NCBI RefSeq assembly: GCF_000321225.1
Contig: NW_004450323.1
Location: forward strand, 362,967 to 426,966
DNA: 64,000 nucleotides
From: Odobenus rosmarus divergens
Lineage: Eukaryota > Chordata > Mammalia > Carnivora > Odobenidae
Direction: 5' to 3'
Part shown: in pieces, positions 11,158-22,600 of the stretch
How the letters are laid out: each line of letters starts with the position of its first letter
How positions within the stretch are numbered: position 1 is the stretch's first letter
Program-made: the position numbers and the translations under genes
Notes under the pieces: model-generated
What the model saw: only the letters and a program-made list of their open reading frames with translations
Databases searched by the model: none
Told to the model about the DNA's origin: nothing

Positions 11158-11245
11158 CAAATATATATGTGTGTGTGTATGTGTATATACACACACACAA
11201 ATATATACACATTTATGTATGCATATATGTGTGTATATATGTCAG
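11158..11245. repeat. Alternating TA/TG/CA microsatellite
   Basis: Interleaved (TG)n, (TA)n and (CA)n blocks; nearly all purine-pyrimidine alternation over about 85 bp, with hairpin potential (tgtgtatg...catacaca type). Confidence 0.9.
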
Positions 11246-11649
11246 TCTACTATAATCAATGGGCTATAATCTGTTACAAACAGCATTTATTTTGATCCTC
11301 AAGTAGTCCCAGACTTGGCCAGTGGGAGCCCCTGCAAGCTGTCTTCTGTGCCTTTTGGTGTATCCCCATTAATCTTTGAGCAGTTCTTTACTTCCTGGCA
11401 CAATAATATGTTCCCAGGTCAACTTAAAATTTCTCTGCCTGGCCTCAGAATCATTCATTTCTCCAAGGAGCCGTGGTTTCCTTTAGTGGGTAATGGTATT
11501 TAGAAACAGAGATTTGGGTGCTCATTGCTAATGGTGCTGTTACTTTTCCCAGACACTGAGTAGACAAAGCTAAAGAAGGTATTTTATATTCATGAATACA
11601 CATATTTCTACCTATTTAATATCTATCTGTGTATCTTGAAAACCATGAG
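11246..11649. other. Intron sequence, no recognised element
   Basis: Nothing recognised. Confidence 0.5.
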
Positions 11650-11765
11650 GATGTTAACTGGACTTTGGTGAGCATTTTGCAATATATATGAATGTCAAGT
11701 CATTACACTATACACATGAAATTAATATGTCAATTATACCTAAATTAAAAAATAATAATTACAGA
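11650..11765 (+). mobile_element. L1 3'-end fragment
   Basis: 'gagcattttgcaatatatat', 'cattacactatacacatgaa', then '..ttaatatgtcaattatacctaaattaaaaaa': the terminal L1M-type 3' UTR with its A-rich tail. Confidence 0.7.
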
Positions 11766-11821
11766 AAAAAATGGTATCCCCAGTTGCAGTCTGACATAAG
11801 AGTTCATTCTAGTTTCCCGCC

Positions 11822-11992
11822 TTTTTTTTAGAGAGGGAGGGGGGGAGGGCAGAAGGAGAGGAAGAGAGACACTCTTAGGCAGACTCCACACTGAGTGTGG
11901 AGCCCAATATGGGGCTCAGTCTCACAACCCTGAGATCATGACCTGAGCCAAAATCAAGAGTTGGACACTTGACTGAGCCAACCAGGCACCCC
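11822..11992 (-). mobile_element. CAN SINE, older copy
   Basis: Antisense; 'gatcatgacctgagccaaaa' and 'gagccaaccaggcacccc'. The 'cactgagtgtggagcc' middle marks an older subfamily. Confidence 0.9.
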
Positions 11993-12433
11993 TAATTTTC
12001 TGCTTTTTTATATTTGTAATTCCTTTTCTGCAGTGAAATATCCAATTCTCATTATTCTCCATCAGTCTCCTTGTATGTCACCACTGCTGTCCCACCCCTA
12101 CCCTTCAGGGATGCCCTCTCCACCCCATTAGGTCTCCAGCACTCTGTGTTGGGTTGCCCTTATATGGGTTGTCCCCCTCATTCCTCTCAGGCTCTGATAC
12201 CCCACATTGGGCTGCCACCCCATTGTGCAGGTGCTCCTCTTATGCTGGTCTAACTCTGATATGCCACTCTGGCACCATGGGCCGCTCCCCGCTGATGTCT
12301 CCCAAGTTCTGCTTCACCCAATTGCTTTAGGGCTGAGTTGTTTCGGAAGGAAAGCAGAAGACAGAAGAAAGCAAAAGCATTTTTTTTAGTGCACAGGTCT
12401 TAGTCCCATATGAACATAAAATGCCCTTTTGTT
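11993..12433. other. Intron sequence with a C/T-rich block
   Basis: 12070-12260 is C-rich with loosely repeating 'tgggttgccc / tgggctgcca' words about 70 bp apart. I cannot assign a family. Confidence 0.4.
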
Positions 12434-12450
12434 ATAAGTAAGCTACTGTT

Positions 12451-12651
12451 TCTTTTTAAAGATTTTATTTATTCATTTGAGACACAGAGATAGAGAGAGA
12501 GAGAGCATGAACAGGGGGAGAGGCAGAGGGAGGGGGAGAAGCAGGCTCCCTACTGAGCCAGGAGCCTGATATGGGGCTCGATCCCAGGACCCTGGGATCA
12601 TGACCTGAGCCAAAGGCAGACACTTAACCATCTGAGCCACCCAGGTGCCCC
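12451..12651 (-). mobile_element. CAN SINE with perfect 17-bp target-site duplication
   Basis: Full-length antisense copy. Flanks 'ataagtaagctactgtt' are identical at 12434-12450 and 12652-12668, so the insertion is fairly recent. Confidence 0.96.
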
Positions 12652-12706
12652 ATAAGTAAGCTACTGTTAAATCCAGGTTTCTTGAGAGAGTTTTGAAACA
12701 TCAATA

Positions 12707-12877
12707 TTTTTTTTAGCTTATTTATTTATTTATTTGAGAGGGAGAGAGAGAATCCAAAGCAGACTCCGCACTATGCACGGAGCCCGACGCAGGGCTCGAT
12801 CCCAAAACCATGAGATCATGACCTGAGCCAAAAACCAAGAGTCAGAAGCTTAGGGGACTAAGCCACCCAGGTGCCCC
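12707..12877 (-). mobile_element. CAN SINE, older copy
   Basis: Antisense; 'gggctcgatcccaaaaccat', 'gagatcatgacctgagccaa', 'agccacccaggtgcccc'. No clear target-site duplication. Confidence 0.9.
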
Positions 12878-13247
12878 TGTTTTGATTTTATTAAATATAT
12901 AATGAATATGTTTTGTGGCGAATGATCATAAAGCTTCACCAGCCCTTCATTCAGTTATTACTTTTGACTGGTATTTGTCACACAGCTATATACCTTTAAG
13001 AAAAACAAACACAGCACTACCCCATCATCAGCCCATGACAGAGTTTCCACATTGTACTGTCAGACAAATATCTACCTACTATAACTCAGTCATGAGTATG
13101 TGAAATTTTATAAAAAGTACACAAATTATGTTGTTTTATGAATTTTAATATCCCTATCTTTACAGTACAATAAAATGTCCTGTAAGTTGGACTGAGCTCC
13201 ACAATACAGATTGTCAAAGTAACTCTAATACCAGAGGGGAGAATTTC
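12878..13247. other. Intron sequence, no recognised element
   Basis: Nothing recognised. Confidence 0.5.
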
Positions 13248-13264
13248 AAGAATGTTCAGTGATA

Positions 13265-13433
13265 GGGGCACCTGGGTGGCTCAGTCGGTTAAGAGTCTGT
13301 CCCAGGGTCCTGGGATCGAGCCCCACATCGGGCTCCCTGCTCAGCGGGAAGCCTGCTTCTCCCTCTCCCTCTGGCCCTCTCCCCTCTCATTCTCTTCTCT
13401 CTCTCAAATAAATAAATAAAATCTTTTAAAAAA
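13265..13433 (+). mobile_element. CAN SINE with internal deletion
   Basis: Head 'ggggcacctgggtggctcag', then 'ttaagagtctg' joins straight to 'tcccagggtcctgggatc', so about 28 bp between the A- and B-box regions ('ccttcggctcaggtcatga' part) is missing. Perfect duplication 'aagaatgttcagtgata' at 13248-13264 and 13434-13450. Confidence 0.95.
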
Positions 13434-13450
13434 AAGAATGTTCAGTGATA

Positions 13451-14266
13451 CATTGACAATATGTCGCACCTATAAAAAACTTAAGAAGTTGAGTCTACTG
13501 TACAACAAGTGAATGTCTGATTTTGCAGCCCCACCTTATCATTAAAGCGGTTAACATTATATATAATACTTGCACATTTTTACAGGAAAGATACTTAAAA
13601 TCACAGTATTAATATTAGTATTGTTATTTTCCTTGACATTGTTTTATTAAAACTATTGTACTTAATCTTTGCACAATTATGTTAATATGTGTGCTGTTAA
13701 GAAGTGGAGAAATTGCTAGCTAAAAAAAGTAGTTTAAAGAGGCCTTATGAATATTACATACAGTTTCCTGAAAACCAGAGAAAAACATCATGTACTATTC
13801 TGTCAAGATAATGTGACACTTAGTAATCCTTTTAGCTGATTTTTTTTTTTAACCTGGTCGGTAAAGAGAATACTTTGAATTTTTCTTTTTAACAGTGCAG
13901 TTCAACAATTACAACGAAATGTCAATACTTCAGAAAATGAATTAATAATAATTATCAGGAATTACAGTCTAGGCAACCTCTGAAGTTGGAATGCAAAGTA
14001 GGCTTCAAATTATTTTTACACATTTAACCAGAGGAATGTTTTCAACTTGGCTACCTGCTTTTCATATTTAACTTTCCTCACATCATTAAGGTCTGTAAGT
14101 ATTTGAGCACTGAGAACAATAAATTAATATTCCGCTGTCAAAGGGATAGGATAATGCATTGGACAAAGACAAGAAAAACCTCTTTAGTTTCATTCCTGGT
14201 GAAGAAAATTACTTAATGGCCATTCAGTCCTAAATGGTCAGTTTTGCTTTAGATTCTTTTGAAGAC
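13451..14266. other. AT-rich intron sequence, no recognised element
   Basis: Contains a T10 run near 13841. No repeat or exon recognised. Confidence 0.5.
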
Positions 14267-14276
14267 ATCCCTTAGA

Positions 14277-14481
14277 GGGGCACCTGGGCGGCTCAGTCAG
14301 TTAAGCGCCTGCCTCCTGATTTTGGCTCAGGTCATGATCTCAGGGTCCTGAAATCGAACCCTGTGGACTCGGTGCTCAGTGCGGAGTCTGCTTGTCCCTT
14401 TCCCTCTGCTCCTCCCCCACGTGCATTCACCTCTCTCAAAAAAAGAAAAGAAAAGAGAATAAATAAATATCTTTTTTTTTA
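14277..14481 (+). mobile_element. CAN SINE with unusual tail
   Basis: 'ggggcacctgggcggctcag' head and 'ggctcaggtcatgatctcag'. The tail has 'aaaagaaaagaaaagagaataaataaatat' type text followed by T9. Duplication 'atcccttag' at 14267-14275 and 14483-14491. Confidence 0.9.
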
Positions 14482-14529
14482 AATCCCTTAGGGAGAAGGT
14501 TCTCTATCCAAGTTATTCTGCCCATGTCA

Positions 14530-14950
14530 AAACGATACAATGGAATATTAGCCATAAAAAAAAAAGAATGAAATCTTGCCATTTGCAACGACACGGATGG
14601 ATCTAGAGAGTATAATGCTAAGCAAAATAAGGCCGTCAGAGAAAGACAAATACCATATGATTTTGCTCATATGTGGAATTTAAGAAATAAAACAAATGAG
14701 CCAAGGGGAAAGTCGAGAGAGAGAGAGAGGCAAACCAAGAAACAGACTCTTAACTATACAGAACAAACTCGTGGTTAACAGATGGGAGGTGGGTGGGCAG
14801 ATGGGTAAAATAGGTGATGGGGATTAAGGAGTGCACTCGTGAGGAGCACCTGGGGTTGTATGTAAGTATTGAATCTCTATATTGTACACCTGAAACTAAT
14901 GTTACGCTGTTATGTTAACTGGAATTTAAATAAAACTTTAAAACAAAGGT
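14530..14950 (+). mobile_element. L1 3' end
   Basis: Starts at 'gatacaatggaatattagcc' (end of ORF2), continues 'catttgcaacgacacggatg' and 'cagagaaagacaaataccat', and ends in the 3' UTR 'tgtacacctgaaactaatgt' with 'aaataaaactttaaaac'. Strongly 5'-truncated. Confidence 0.9.
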
Positions 14951-15090
14951 TAGATCTGCACATTAAAAAAAAATGGTGTTTTTTTTTAAAGAAAAGTTGA
15001 AGCTCTTCCAAGTATTACCCAGTACTTGAGTTGGCTTTTGTTAATGGAAAAATCTTACAAAACCCTTACAGAGTTTCAGATGGAAATTCC

Positions 15091-15216
15091 TCATCTAGTT
15101 ATGAGTCTATGAAAGGGACTGGCTTACCTATAATGAGTGATTATTGTTCATGGTCATCTAGTTATGAGTCTATGAAAGGGACTGGCTTACCTATAATGAG
15201 TGATTATTGTTCATGG
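15091..15216. repeat. Perfect 63-bp tandem duplication
   Basis: Bases 15091-15153 are repeated without a single difference at 15154-15216. The unit starts 'tcatctagttatgagtctat' and ends 'ttattgttcatgg'. No SINE or L1 is involved. The unit is a multiple of three and keeps a 67-codon frame (15031-15234) open, but nothing else suggests coding. Confidence 0.97.
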
Positions 15217-16554
15217 TTAATTGAGCATCCATAAGAAGAAAAAGCCAAATAGAATAGAAAAATAGAAGGTAGGGTAAGGTCTGTAGGGAGAAACTGACTA
15301 GCAGAGATTATAGGACTGCAAAACATGGCCGCGTCTGTGAACTGAGAATGGAAGGGAGTCATTCAAGGGAAATGACTGGTGGAAAGAGATTTGAGGGGGA
15401 AAATTTTGAATTGCTATCTTACCACAAAGGACCAGTGGAGTCACTGTTGCCAAATTTCTAAATTGTACCACAAATTTACCCTAAAGTAGCTGCCTGAAAG
15501 TAATTGGAAAAAATGTTGCTGAGCTATTCAGTGTTTGGAACTGGAAAATTTAGAATATTATCAAATTTTTTATTATTACTCATCTATTAATGATCTGAAA
15601 ACCAAAACTCTATAAAGAATGTTGTATAATTTCAAAGCTCATGGGTAGGCAGAAGTAGGGTAGTTATGATTCTAGGTGAAAAGCTGAAGCACAGAATACT
15701 GGGTTTTCCTATTTAATAGAAATGTATGGAAGAATAAAAGACTTGTTTGGTCAAAGTGAAATAGAGAGTTAAGGTAAATAATTGGGGTTAGAATTATTCT
15801 AAATTTGAGGAATTTCACAAGTTCATTTGATAAATTAAGCAAATTAAAATGAAATAATATTTAACCTCTTGGTGATTGTTGAATTTTACCAAAAACAAAA
15901 CAAAACAAAACAAAAACAAAAACAGGACTCATGAAACAGCATGGTTGAAAATTGTAGAGCCCCTTGTATATTATCTAAAATTCAACAGCAATTTTTCAGG
16001 TAACTCCAGCTGGTGGGGAGACATTGACTCTTTCCATGTTGAGAGGACACTTAGATGACATGCAACCTAGAATCTAGTCTCTTATCAAGACTCAGGTTAG
16101 GATTATGTCTTCCTGTCACAGAAGCTTGGTTAAGAAACAGATCAGAAGGGAAAAATTATAAGGAATCACTGCTCCTCACAAATCAGCTTTACTCTTGGGG
16201 GAAAAAAAGTGGCTAGCATTTTGCAGAATTGTTTGAAGGAAAATAACCTTAGAAATGCAGTTGATAAAGACAAAACATTTAAAAGACCTGTAATTTAAAA
16301 ATTTTCAGACTGAGAATACGAAAAATTCTCTTTAGGTCATTACACCTTCTATTACTAGGAAATGACTATTCTGGTAAGGATTGACCTGGGGTAGAGACAA
16401 GGAAGCCTTCAGAAGCGAAATCATTAACAAATATGAAAGTCATCACACCTAGATGCATAGTAAAGTATAATGAATTATGCTTTAGTAAACAAGGTAGAGT
16501 TAAGATTCAGAAATAATGACTCAAACATTCTCAGTCTTTTTTCTGGGGGGGGGA
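15217..16554. other. Intron sequence, no interspersed repeat recognised
   Basis: Contains an (AAAAC)n-type run at about 15889-15924. Otherwise moderately AT-rich unique-looking sequence. Confidence 0.5.
15889..15924 (+). repeat. (AAAAC)n simple repeat
   Basis: About seven tandem A4-5C units. Confidence 0.9.
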
Positions 16555-17207
16555 GAATTTTTTAATTCCTTTATTGAGGTATAATTGGCATACTACATAA
16601 CATTATTTTCATGTGTACTAAATAATGATTCAATATTTGTATATATCGCAAAATGATCACCACAGGTCTAGTTAATATCCATCACCACACATAGTTACAG
16701 AATTTTTTTTATCTACTTTTAGATCTACTTTTAAGATCTACTCTCTTTGCAACTTCCCAATATGCAGTACAGTGTTACTAAATATAGTTGCCATGGTGTA
16801 CATTACATCCCCATGACTTATTTATAACAGGAAGTTTATACCTTTTAACTCCTTTCACCCATTTTGACTACCCCCCCCACTCCCTGCCTCCAGCAACCAT
16901 CAATCTCTTCTCTGTAACTATGAGGGTGTGTGTGTGTGTGTGTGTTTTAAGATTCCACATGTGAGATCACATAATCATATGATATTTGTCTTTCTCTGTC
17001 TGACTTATTTCACTTAGCATAATGCCCGCAGGTTCCACCCATGTTGTTGCAAATGGCAAGATTTCATTTTTTATGGCTGAATATTCCTGGGTGTGTGTGT
17101 GTGTGTGTGACAGTTTCTTTATCCATTAATCCACTGATGATCACTTAGGTTGTTTCCATGCCTTGGCTGTTGTAAATAATGTGGCAGTGATCGTGGGGGT
17201 GCATATC

Positions 17208-17400
17208 TTTTTTTTTTAAATGTTTTATTTATTTATTCATGAGAGTCAGAGAGAGAGAGAGAAAGAGAGAGAGGCAGAGGCAGAGGGAGAAGCAGGCTCC
17301 CTGTCTAGCAGAGAGCCCAATGTGGGACTCGATCCCAGGACCCTGGGATCAGACCTGAGCCAAAGGCAGATGCTTAACCATCTGAGCCACCCAGGTGCCC
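17208..17400 (-). mobile_element. CAN SINE inside an L1
   Basis: Antisense: T-rich start, 'ttatttatttattcatgaga', 'gagccacccaggtgccc' end. The L1 words 'gcatatc' and 'acatatatc' flank it. Its 'attcatgagag' tail variant differs from most copies here. Confidence 0.92.
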
Positions 17401-17744
17401 ACATATATCTTTTTGAGTAAGTGGTTTCATTTTCTTTGGATAAATACTGAGAAGTGGAATTGCTACATCATATGCTAGTTCTATTTTTAATTTTTTGTGG
17501 AACCTGCATAGTGTTTTCCACAGTGGTTGCAGCAATTTATATTCCCACCAAAAGTTCACAAGGTTCCCTTTCTTCACATCCTTGCTAATACCTGTTCTTG
17601 TCTTCTTGGTACTAGCCATTCGAACAGTTGTGAGGTGATATGTCATTTTCGTTTTGAACTGCATTTTCCCAATGATGAATGATGTTAAACACCTCATGTA
17701 CATGTTGGCCATCTGTATGGCTTCTCTGGAAAATTGTCTATTCA

Positions 17745-17960
17745 GGGGCACCTATGTGGCTCAGTCGGTTAAGCATCTGACTCTTGATTTCAGGTCAGGT
17801 CAGATCTCAGGGTTGTGAGGTTGAGCCCCACATTGGGCTCCCTGCTCAGCAGGGAGTCTGCTTGAGATTCTCTCTCTCTCCCTCTCTCTCTGCCCCTCCC
17901 TGCCCCATGCTCTCTCTCTCCCTCTCTAAAATAAATAAGTCTTTAAAAAAAAGAAAAGAA
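17745..17960 (+). mobile_element. CAN SINE inside an L1
   Basis: 'ggggcacctatgtggctcag' head, 'ttgagccccacattgggctc', A-rich tail with 'aaaaagaaaagaaaa'. Imperfect duplication 'aaattgtctattcag' (17730-17744) / 'aaatatctgttcag' (17961-17974). Confidence 0.93.
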
Positions 17961-18145
17961 AAATATCTGTTCAGATCCTCTGCCCATTATTTTAATTGGA
18001 TTAGTTTTTTGCTGTTGAGTTGTAGGAGTTCTTCATGTATTTTGGATATGAACCCCTTATCAGATAATAGGATTGGCAAATATTTTCTCCCATTCTGTAG
18101 GTTGCATTTTCATCTTATTGATTCTCATATTTTCTTTCTCTGTAA

Positions 18146-18670
18146 CATTAAAGATTCCTTCAAGGTTCGTTTCACTTTGATACCTGGATAAGAAAAATTC
18201 CCAGTGGCAATTGCAATCCAATTCTGATGCATGTGTTGAACAAATAAAAAGCATTCCATAGAGAACTCTGCCCTCACCAGCTTTACTCAGGGCTGGGTAT
18301 GCTGGACACTGAATGTGCATAGGTAGTACTATAACATCAGTAAGGGGAGATTTAAAAGGAAAAAAACTATTCAAATTGCTGCAACTCAAGAGAGTCAGCG
18401 CTAAGCCCAGGGCCTGGTCCATAATAGATATTCCTTACGTGATTGTTGAAATTTATGGTTTCCATTTTTACATACTGTTACTCTTACTACCCTTGCCTAT
18501 ATACATTCATTATTTTGCACAGTTGTAATCAAAATAAAGATATAATTTTATTTCCTTTATCACTTTATTTAATACATCATAATAGAAGAAAAGGGTTTCT
18601 ATAGATGAGGATGTCTCATAAACACTGATTTCTTAAATGACCTTTATTAATCTCAATATTATGCTATTAA
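18146..18670. other. Intron sequence, no recognised element
   Basis: Nothing recognised. Confidence 0.5.
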
Positions 18671-18682
18671 AAATATGGTTCA

Positions 18683-18797
18683 GGGGCACCTGGCTGGCTC
18701 AGTCGGAAGAGCATGCAACTCTTGATCTCAGGGTCATGAGTTCAAACCCCATGTTGGGTGTAGAGATTACTTAAATAAATTTTAAAAACTTTAAAAA
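18683..18797 (+). mobile_element. Short old-type CAN SINE
   Basis: Only about 115 bp: 'ggggcacctggctggctcag', 'gcatgcaactcttgatctca', 'catgttgggtgtagagatta', then 'cttaaataaatttt'. This subfamily lacks the long CT-rich middle. Flanked by 'atatggttcag' / 'tctatggttcag' (to about 18812). The copy at 42357 is the same type. Confidence 0.9.
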
Positions 18798-18812
18798 TAT
18801 ATCTATGGTTCA

Positions 18813-19489
18813 GAGACGATCTTCATACATATTTTTTCCTTTGGTGAAAATTCTTGCCCAGAATAAATTTCTTTGGAGTAATTGACTTTTATCAAAGGCT
18901 ATGAACATTTTAGTGATTAGTAAAATTGATTTATAAATTGCTTTCTCTTCAGGCTATACCAACACACACAGATAAAGAACATATGCAGCTTTACTGGAGA
19001 GCCCCTGAGAGTGTTTATACACAGGAAGAGGGCTGTGTCAGTCAACGGTCACAGATTTCTCACTAGTCAGTCAGAAAGTATGCAAGAGTCTAGTTTGTTC
19101 AAATTACCATGTTGGATACTTTTATGAGAAGAAATAAATAAGATGCATAGTCTCTGTCATTAAGCTTACCATCTAGGTTGGGGAAACTAAACTTTATTCA
19201 ATCACTCTATCCAAAGCACTGTCCCAAATGCTGCAGTGTGGGATGAGTGGGTAGAAAGGCTGAGCTTGATAAGAAGTTAACCAGTAATCTTTACCCTCAA
19301 AGAATCTGCCTTGTTGTTGGTTGGTTGGAGTCAATGGGGTGATAAATACTCTTTATGGTTACAGATGAGCCTCCTGTGAACTTCATTAGAACAGTGAACT
19401 TCCATCTTTCTTAGGCCATCCTATCAACCTTAAGTGATTTAGGAAAATTGCTCTAAAAGCATTGAAATATATGGCAAGTGCTTGATTTT
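18813..19489. other. Intron sequence, no recognised element
   Basis: Nothing recognised. Confidence 0.5.
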
Positions 19490-19505
19490 AAATTATGTTG
19501 CTACC

Positions 19506-19708
19506 GGGCGCCTGGGTGGCTCAGATGGTTAAGCGTCTGCCTTCGGCTCAGGTCATGATCCCAGGGTCCTGGGATCGAGTCCCGCATCGGGCTCCCTGCC
19601 CCTTGGGAGCCTGCCTCTCCCTCTGCTTCTCTGTCTCTCCCCCTCTCTCTCTCCCTCTGTCTCTCATGAATAAATAAATAAAAATAAAATAAAATAAAAT
19701 TTAAAAAA
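19506..19708 (+). mobile_element. Young full-length CAN SINE
   Basis: 'gggcgcctgggtggctcaga', 'gtctgccttcggctcaggtc', '(AAAAT)n' tail. Perfect 16-bp duplication 'aaattatgttgctacc' at 19490-19505 and 19709-19724. Little mutated. Confidence 0.97.
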
Positions 19709-19724
19709 AAATTATGTTGCTACC

Positions 19725-20264
19725 ATTACAAGGGCCTTCTTTGTATTATTTGAGATGCTTTGGAGGACGTGAACTGTAGGGCTTGGAACCACTACTGAGG
19801 AGGCAAATACCACTATAATCATGAGATTTTGCTACCTTAGAAGGCTATAGATGCTTAAAAGGTATTCATAGTTGCTGACAAAGATGTTGGTGATTCTCTA
19901 ATGTAAAAGCATTCTTTAACTTTAAAGGTTACATTCCACAAGAGTGGTGGGGTGGCCTAGTCAGGTATTGTCATGCAGAGTGGTGAGAATGATGACAGAG
20001 GTTAGGGGGCTAGTGGGGAGAAAGGAATTTAAATGATTTTCTTCACGTTGAAGATGAGACATTGGTAGCATCACAGACTTCTTAGAATGGTGAGATTTTA
20101 GAAAGACTAAAAAGTCTGAGGAAACATACTTTGAACCTTTACTATGAATAGATCCGGCTGCATCTCTCTCCTGAAAGGAACCGGATTCTCCCATTAGAGT
20201 CAACCAAGAGGCACATCCTTCTTACTGGAGCATGTTTCCCAAACATGATTGATTTTTCTCTACC
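19725..20264. other. Intron sequence, no recognised element
   Basis: Nothing recognised. Confidence 0.5.
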
Positions 20265-21600
20265 ATTCATTTGTCCAACAAATACTGAATTCCAGCTATG
20301 TGCACTCTTCTAAGTTCTGGGAAAGCTGAACAAGATATGGCAGACTTATCCCTCTCTATTGCCATGAAGCCAGGACAGCAATTAAACTAGTAGCTGTAAT
20401 ATACGTCAGTAACGCTAGAGAAGTACAGTGCTGGAATGATCCTGACGTAGTCGGGGGGGTGGGGGTTGGCAGGGAATGGTAGACCTGAAGAGATCTAGTT
20501 CAGGTTGGGTAGGAAATGCAGGGGGCACTAGAGAAGGACTGGGAAACAGTATTCTGAACAGAGAAAATCATGAGCAATGAATGAATAAAGGCAAAAGAAC
20601 GAGTGGCATGTTTGAGGAAATAAATGTTCGGGATGGCCCCCCAGAGTAGACTTAGAAGTGAGGCTAAAGAGGTAGGCCCTAGACCATATGAGCCACTAAA
20701 TCCAACTTTAAGAGTTTGGATTTGATCCTAAGGGAAACGGGAATCAATTGAATGGTTTTACACAAGGTAAAGTACCTGATCAATAAGAGTTTATGAAAGG
20801 ACACTCAGACTGTTGCATGGATAATGCATGTGGAGGGAGGTGGAGGGAGGCTGCTGAGGTACTATTTCAGGACAGGACCACAGTTTTGACAACAGGAATG
20901 GAGAGAGGTGAAAGGAACTGAGAGAAAAGGTGGTGTAAATCAGCAAGGCTCAGGGCTGATGTGATGTAAGATTGAGAGGAAGAACAGAGGATGATACTGA
21001 AGTTCAGCTTGGGAAACGTAGTGGTTAATGGTGCCGTTCACTGTAATAAGAAATTAGGTAAGAACAGGTTTGAGGAGTTAAATGATTTCATTTGGAGAGA
21101 GGCTGAGTTTGAGATGCCTGCACATCATCTAAAGTGAAGGTGTTTACCAAGCAGTCAGTTATACAGATACAGAATTCGGTAGGGAGATTAGACCTAGAAA
21201 TATGGATTTGGGAGTCATCCATTGGAAGGATATGAGAAGCAGAGAACCCTGTGGAGCAGAGCTAGTCAAGGAAAGACTAAGAGAAAGCAGCCCCCAAGCT
21301 GACTGAGAAGAATCAACCTGAATGATAAAGCAGGACCTTGAGAGGGTGCTGATTTGGTAACTAGGACCAAAGATTGATTGGAAGGGAGGGAGGAGTCAGC
21401 AAAACTCTTTGCAGCTGTGAAGATCGGGCAAAACAGGGACAGAGAATGGTCCACTGGATTTAGTGACAAGGATGAGAACAGTTCCCTTCCAGGTTAGAGG
21501 GCAAGTGACTGTAGCACGCCATAGTCTTCTTGTAAAGCAAATCACATGACCTGGGCGCACTGTGTAAAAGTTAAGAATTCCTGGAATCGGGGGGTCAAGT
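20265..21600 (-). mobile_element. Long antisense LINE-2
   Basis: Collinear with the antisense L2 3' region for over 1.2 kb: 'aaatactgaattccagctat', 'gcaaaagaacgagtggcatg', 'gagtttggatttgatcctaa', 'ggaggctgctgaggtactat', 'gtttgagatgcctgcacatc', 'gaaatatggatttgggagtc' and 'tggtccactggatttagtga'. Heavily mutated, with small indels. Confidence 0.75.
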
Positions 21601-22399
21601 GTATGAGTTTTAGAAACATTAGCTATGATCTTTTAGGTGCTATTTTTGCTCATTTTTGGTCCTCTGCTTTGTTACTAAGTGGTGTAGATTGCTTAGTTTT
21701 AGGGAGATGAGATACTATTTGATTAAGTTATTGAAAGATTTTTTTTAATAAAAATCCGATGAAACAAAAATGTTTTAGTGCATAAGGATTAGCTGTAATT
21801 ATCCAGAGTACCACAAGCATTAACATTTCAATCAAGGAAAGTTTGACTTATATAAATGTGATGCTCTAATTTCATTGAAAACAAAAAAAGCACCTTCAGA
21901 GTTTGAATATACAATTTTAGCCTCATTAACAGAAATGGGTCTGTACTTCAGGACACTGTTATTTGGTCAATAATGAATACATTGCTATGGACAATTCTAT
22001 AAGGTCAGGATTTTTTTTTAAGGAATGGGAATAAGTTAATTATTTTGATGGTGTTGGTTTCATTTTTGAGGGACTCTCTTTTATTTTTCTCTTGTTTTTC
22101 TGCCTTATTTTCAAGCTTTGAGTTTGAGTGGCTATGTTCCCTAAATCCAGTATCATGAAGAATAGTAGAAAGATTAGGGCACGATAGAGAGGGAGCAGAT
22201 ACTACTGTTGGTTTAGATAAGTAGCCCGAGGGCAGATACTGGAAAAACTTTCATTCTCCCAGTATCTTTAGGAAATTATGGCAGTCTGTCCTCACCCTAG
22301 TATAACCTGCTACAGGATGGATTTCCATACGATGTGAATTTTCCTTGTGCTCCTCCAAAAGATGTTTAGTCCTTAAATTTAGTAAGATTGTACTGGCAA
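21601..22399. other. Intron sequence, no recognised element
   Basis: Nothing recognised. Confidence 0.5.
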
Positions 22400-22600
22400 G
22401 GCAGAATAATAGGATGGAACTAGACCTCCAAGTTTGAATTCTGGCTTCACCACATATTTACTGTGTGTCTTAAGTTTTTTAACTTCCTAGCCTCAGTGAA
22501 ATGGGGGAAATAATAGAATCATCCTCATCGAGTTGATTAAATAAGTTAACATTTTTAAAAAAGAGCAACACCTAGCACAGTAGGCACTGTATATACATAT
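22400..22600 (+). mobile_element. MIR (tRNA-derived ancient SINE)
   Basis: Core order visible: 'tttgaattctggcttcacca', 'gtgtgtcttaagttttttaa', 'cctcagtgaaatgggggaaa', 'gttgattaaataagttaaca', 'cacctagcacagtaggcact'. Confidence 0.8.

Larger units (their letters stand above)
16555..18145 (-). mobile_element. Older LINE-1 split by two SINEs
   Basis: Minus-strand L1M-type element. The 3' UTR starts at about 16555 ('cctttattgaggtataattg', with 'ctagttaatatccatcacc'), then the end of ORF2, to about 18145. SINEs interrupt it at 17208-17400 and 17745-17960, and L1 text resumes exactly after each ('catatatctttttgagtaag', 'gatcctctgcccattatttt'). Two (GT)n runs lie inside it (16926-16944, 17091-17108). 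ORF2 is riddled with stops. Confidence 0.88.

Noticed and set aside
15031..15234. 67-codon frame containing the tandem 63-bp unit, possible repeat protein
   Set aside because: Only two units, no splice sites or homology; the frame is open because the unit is a multiple of three.
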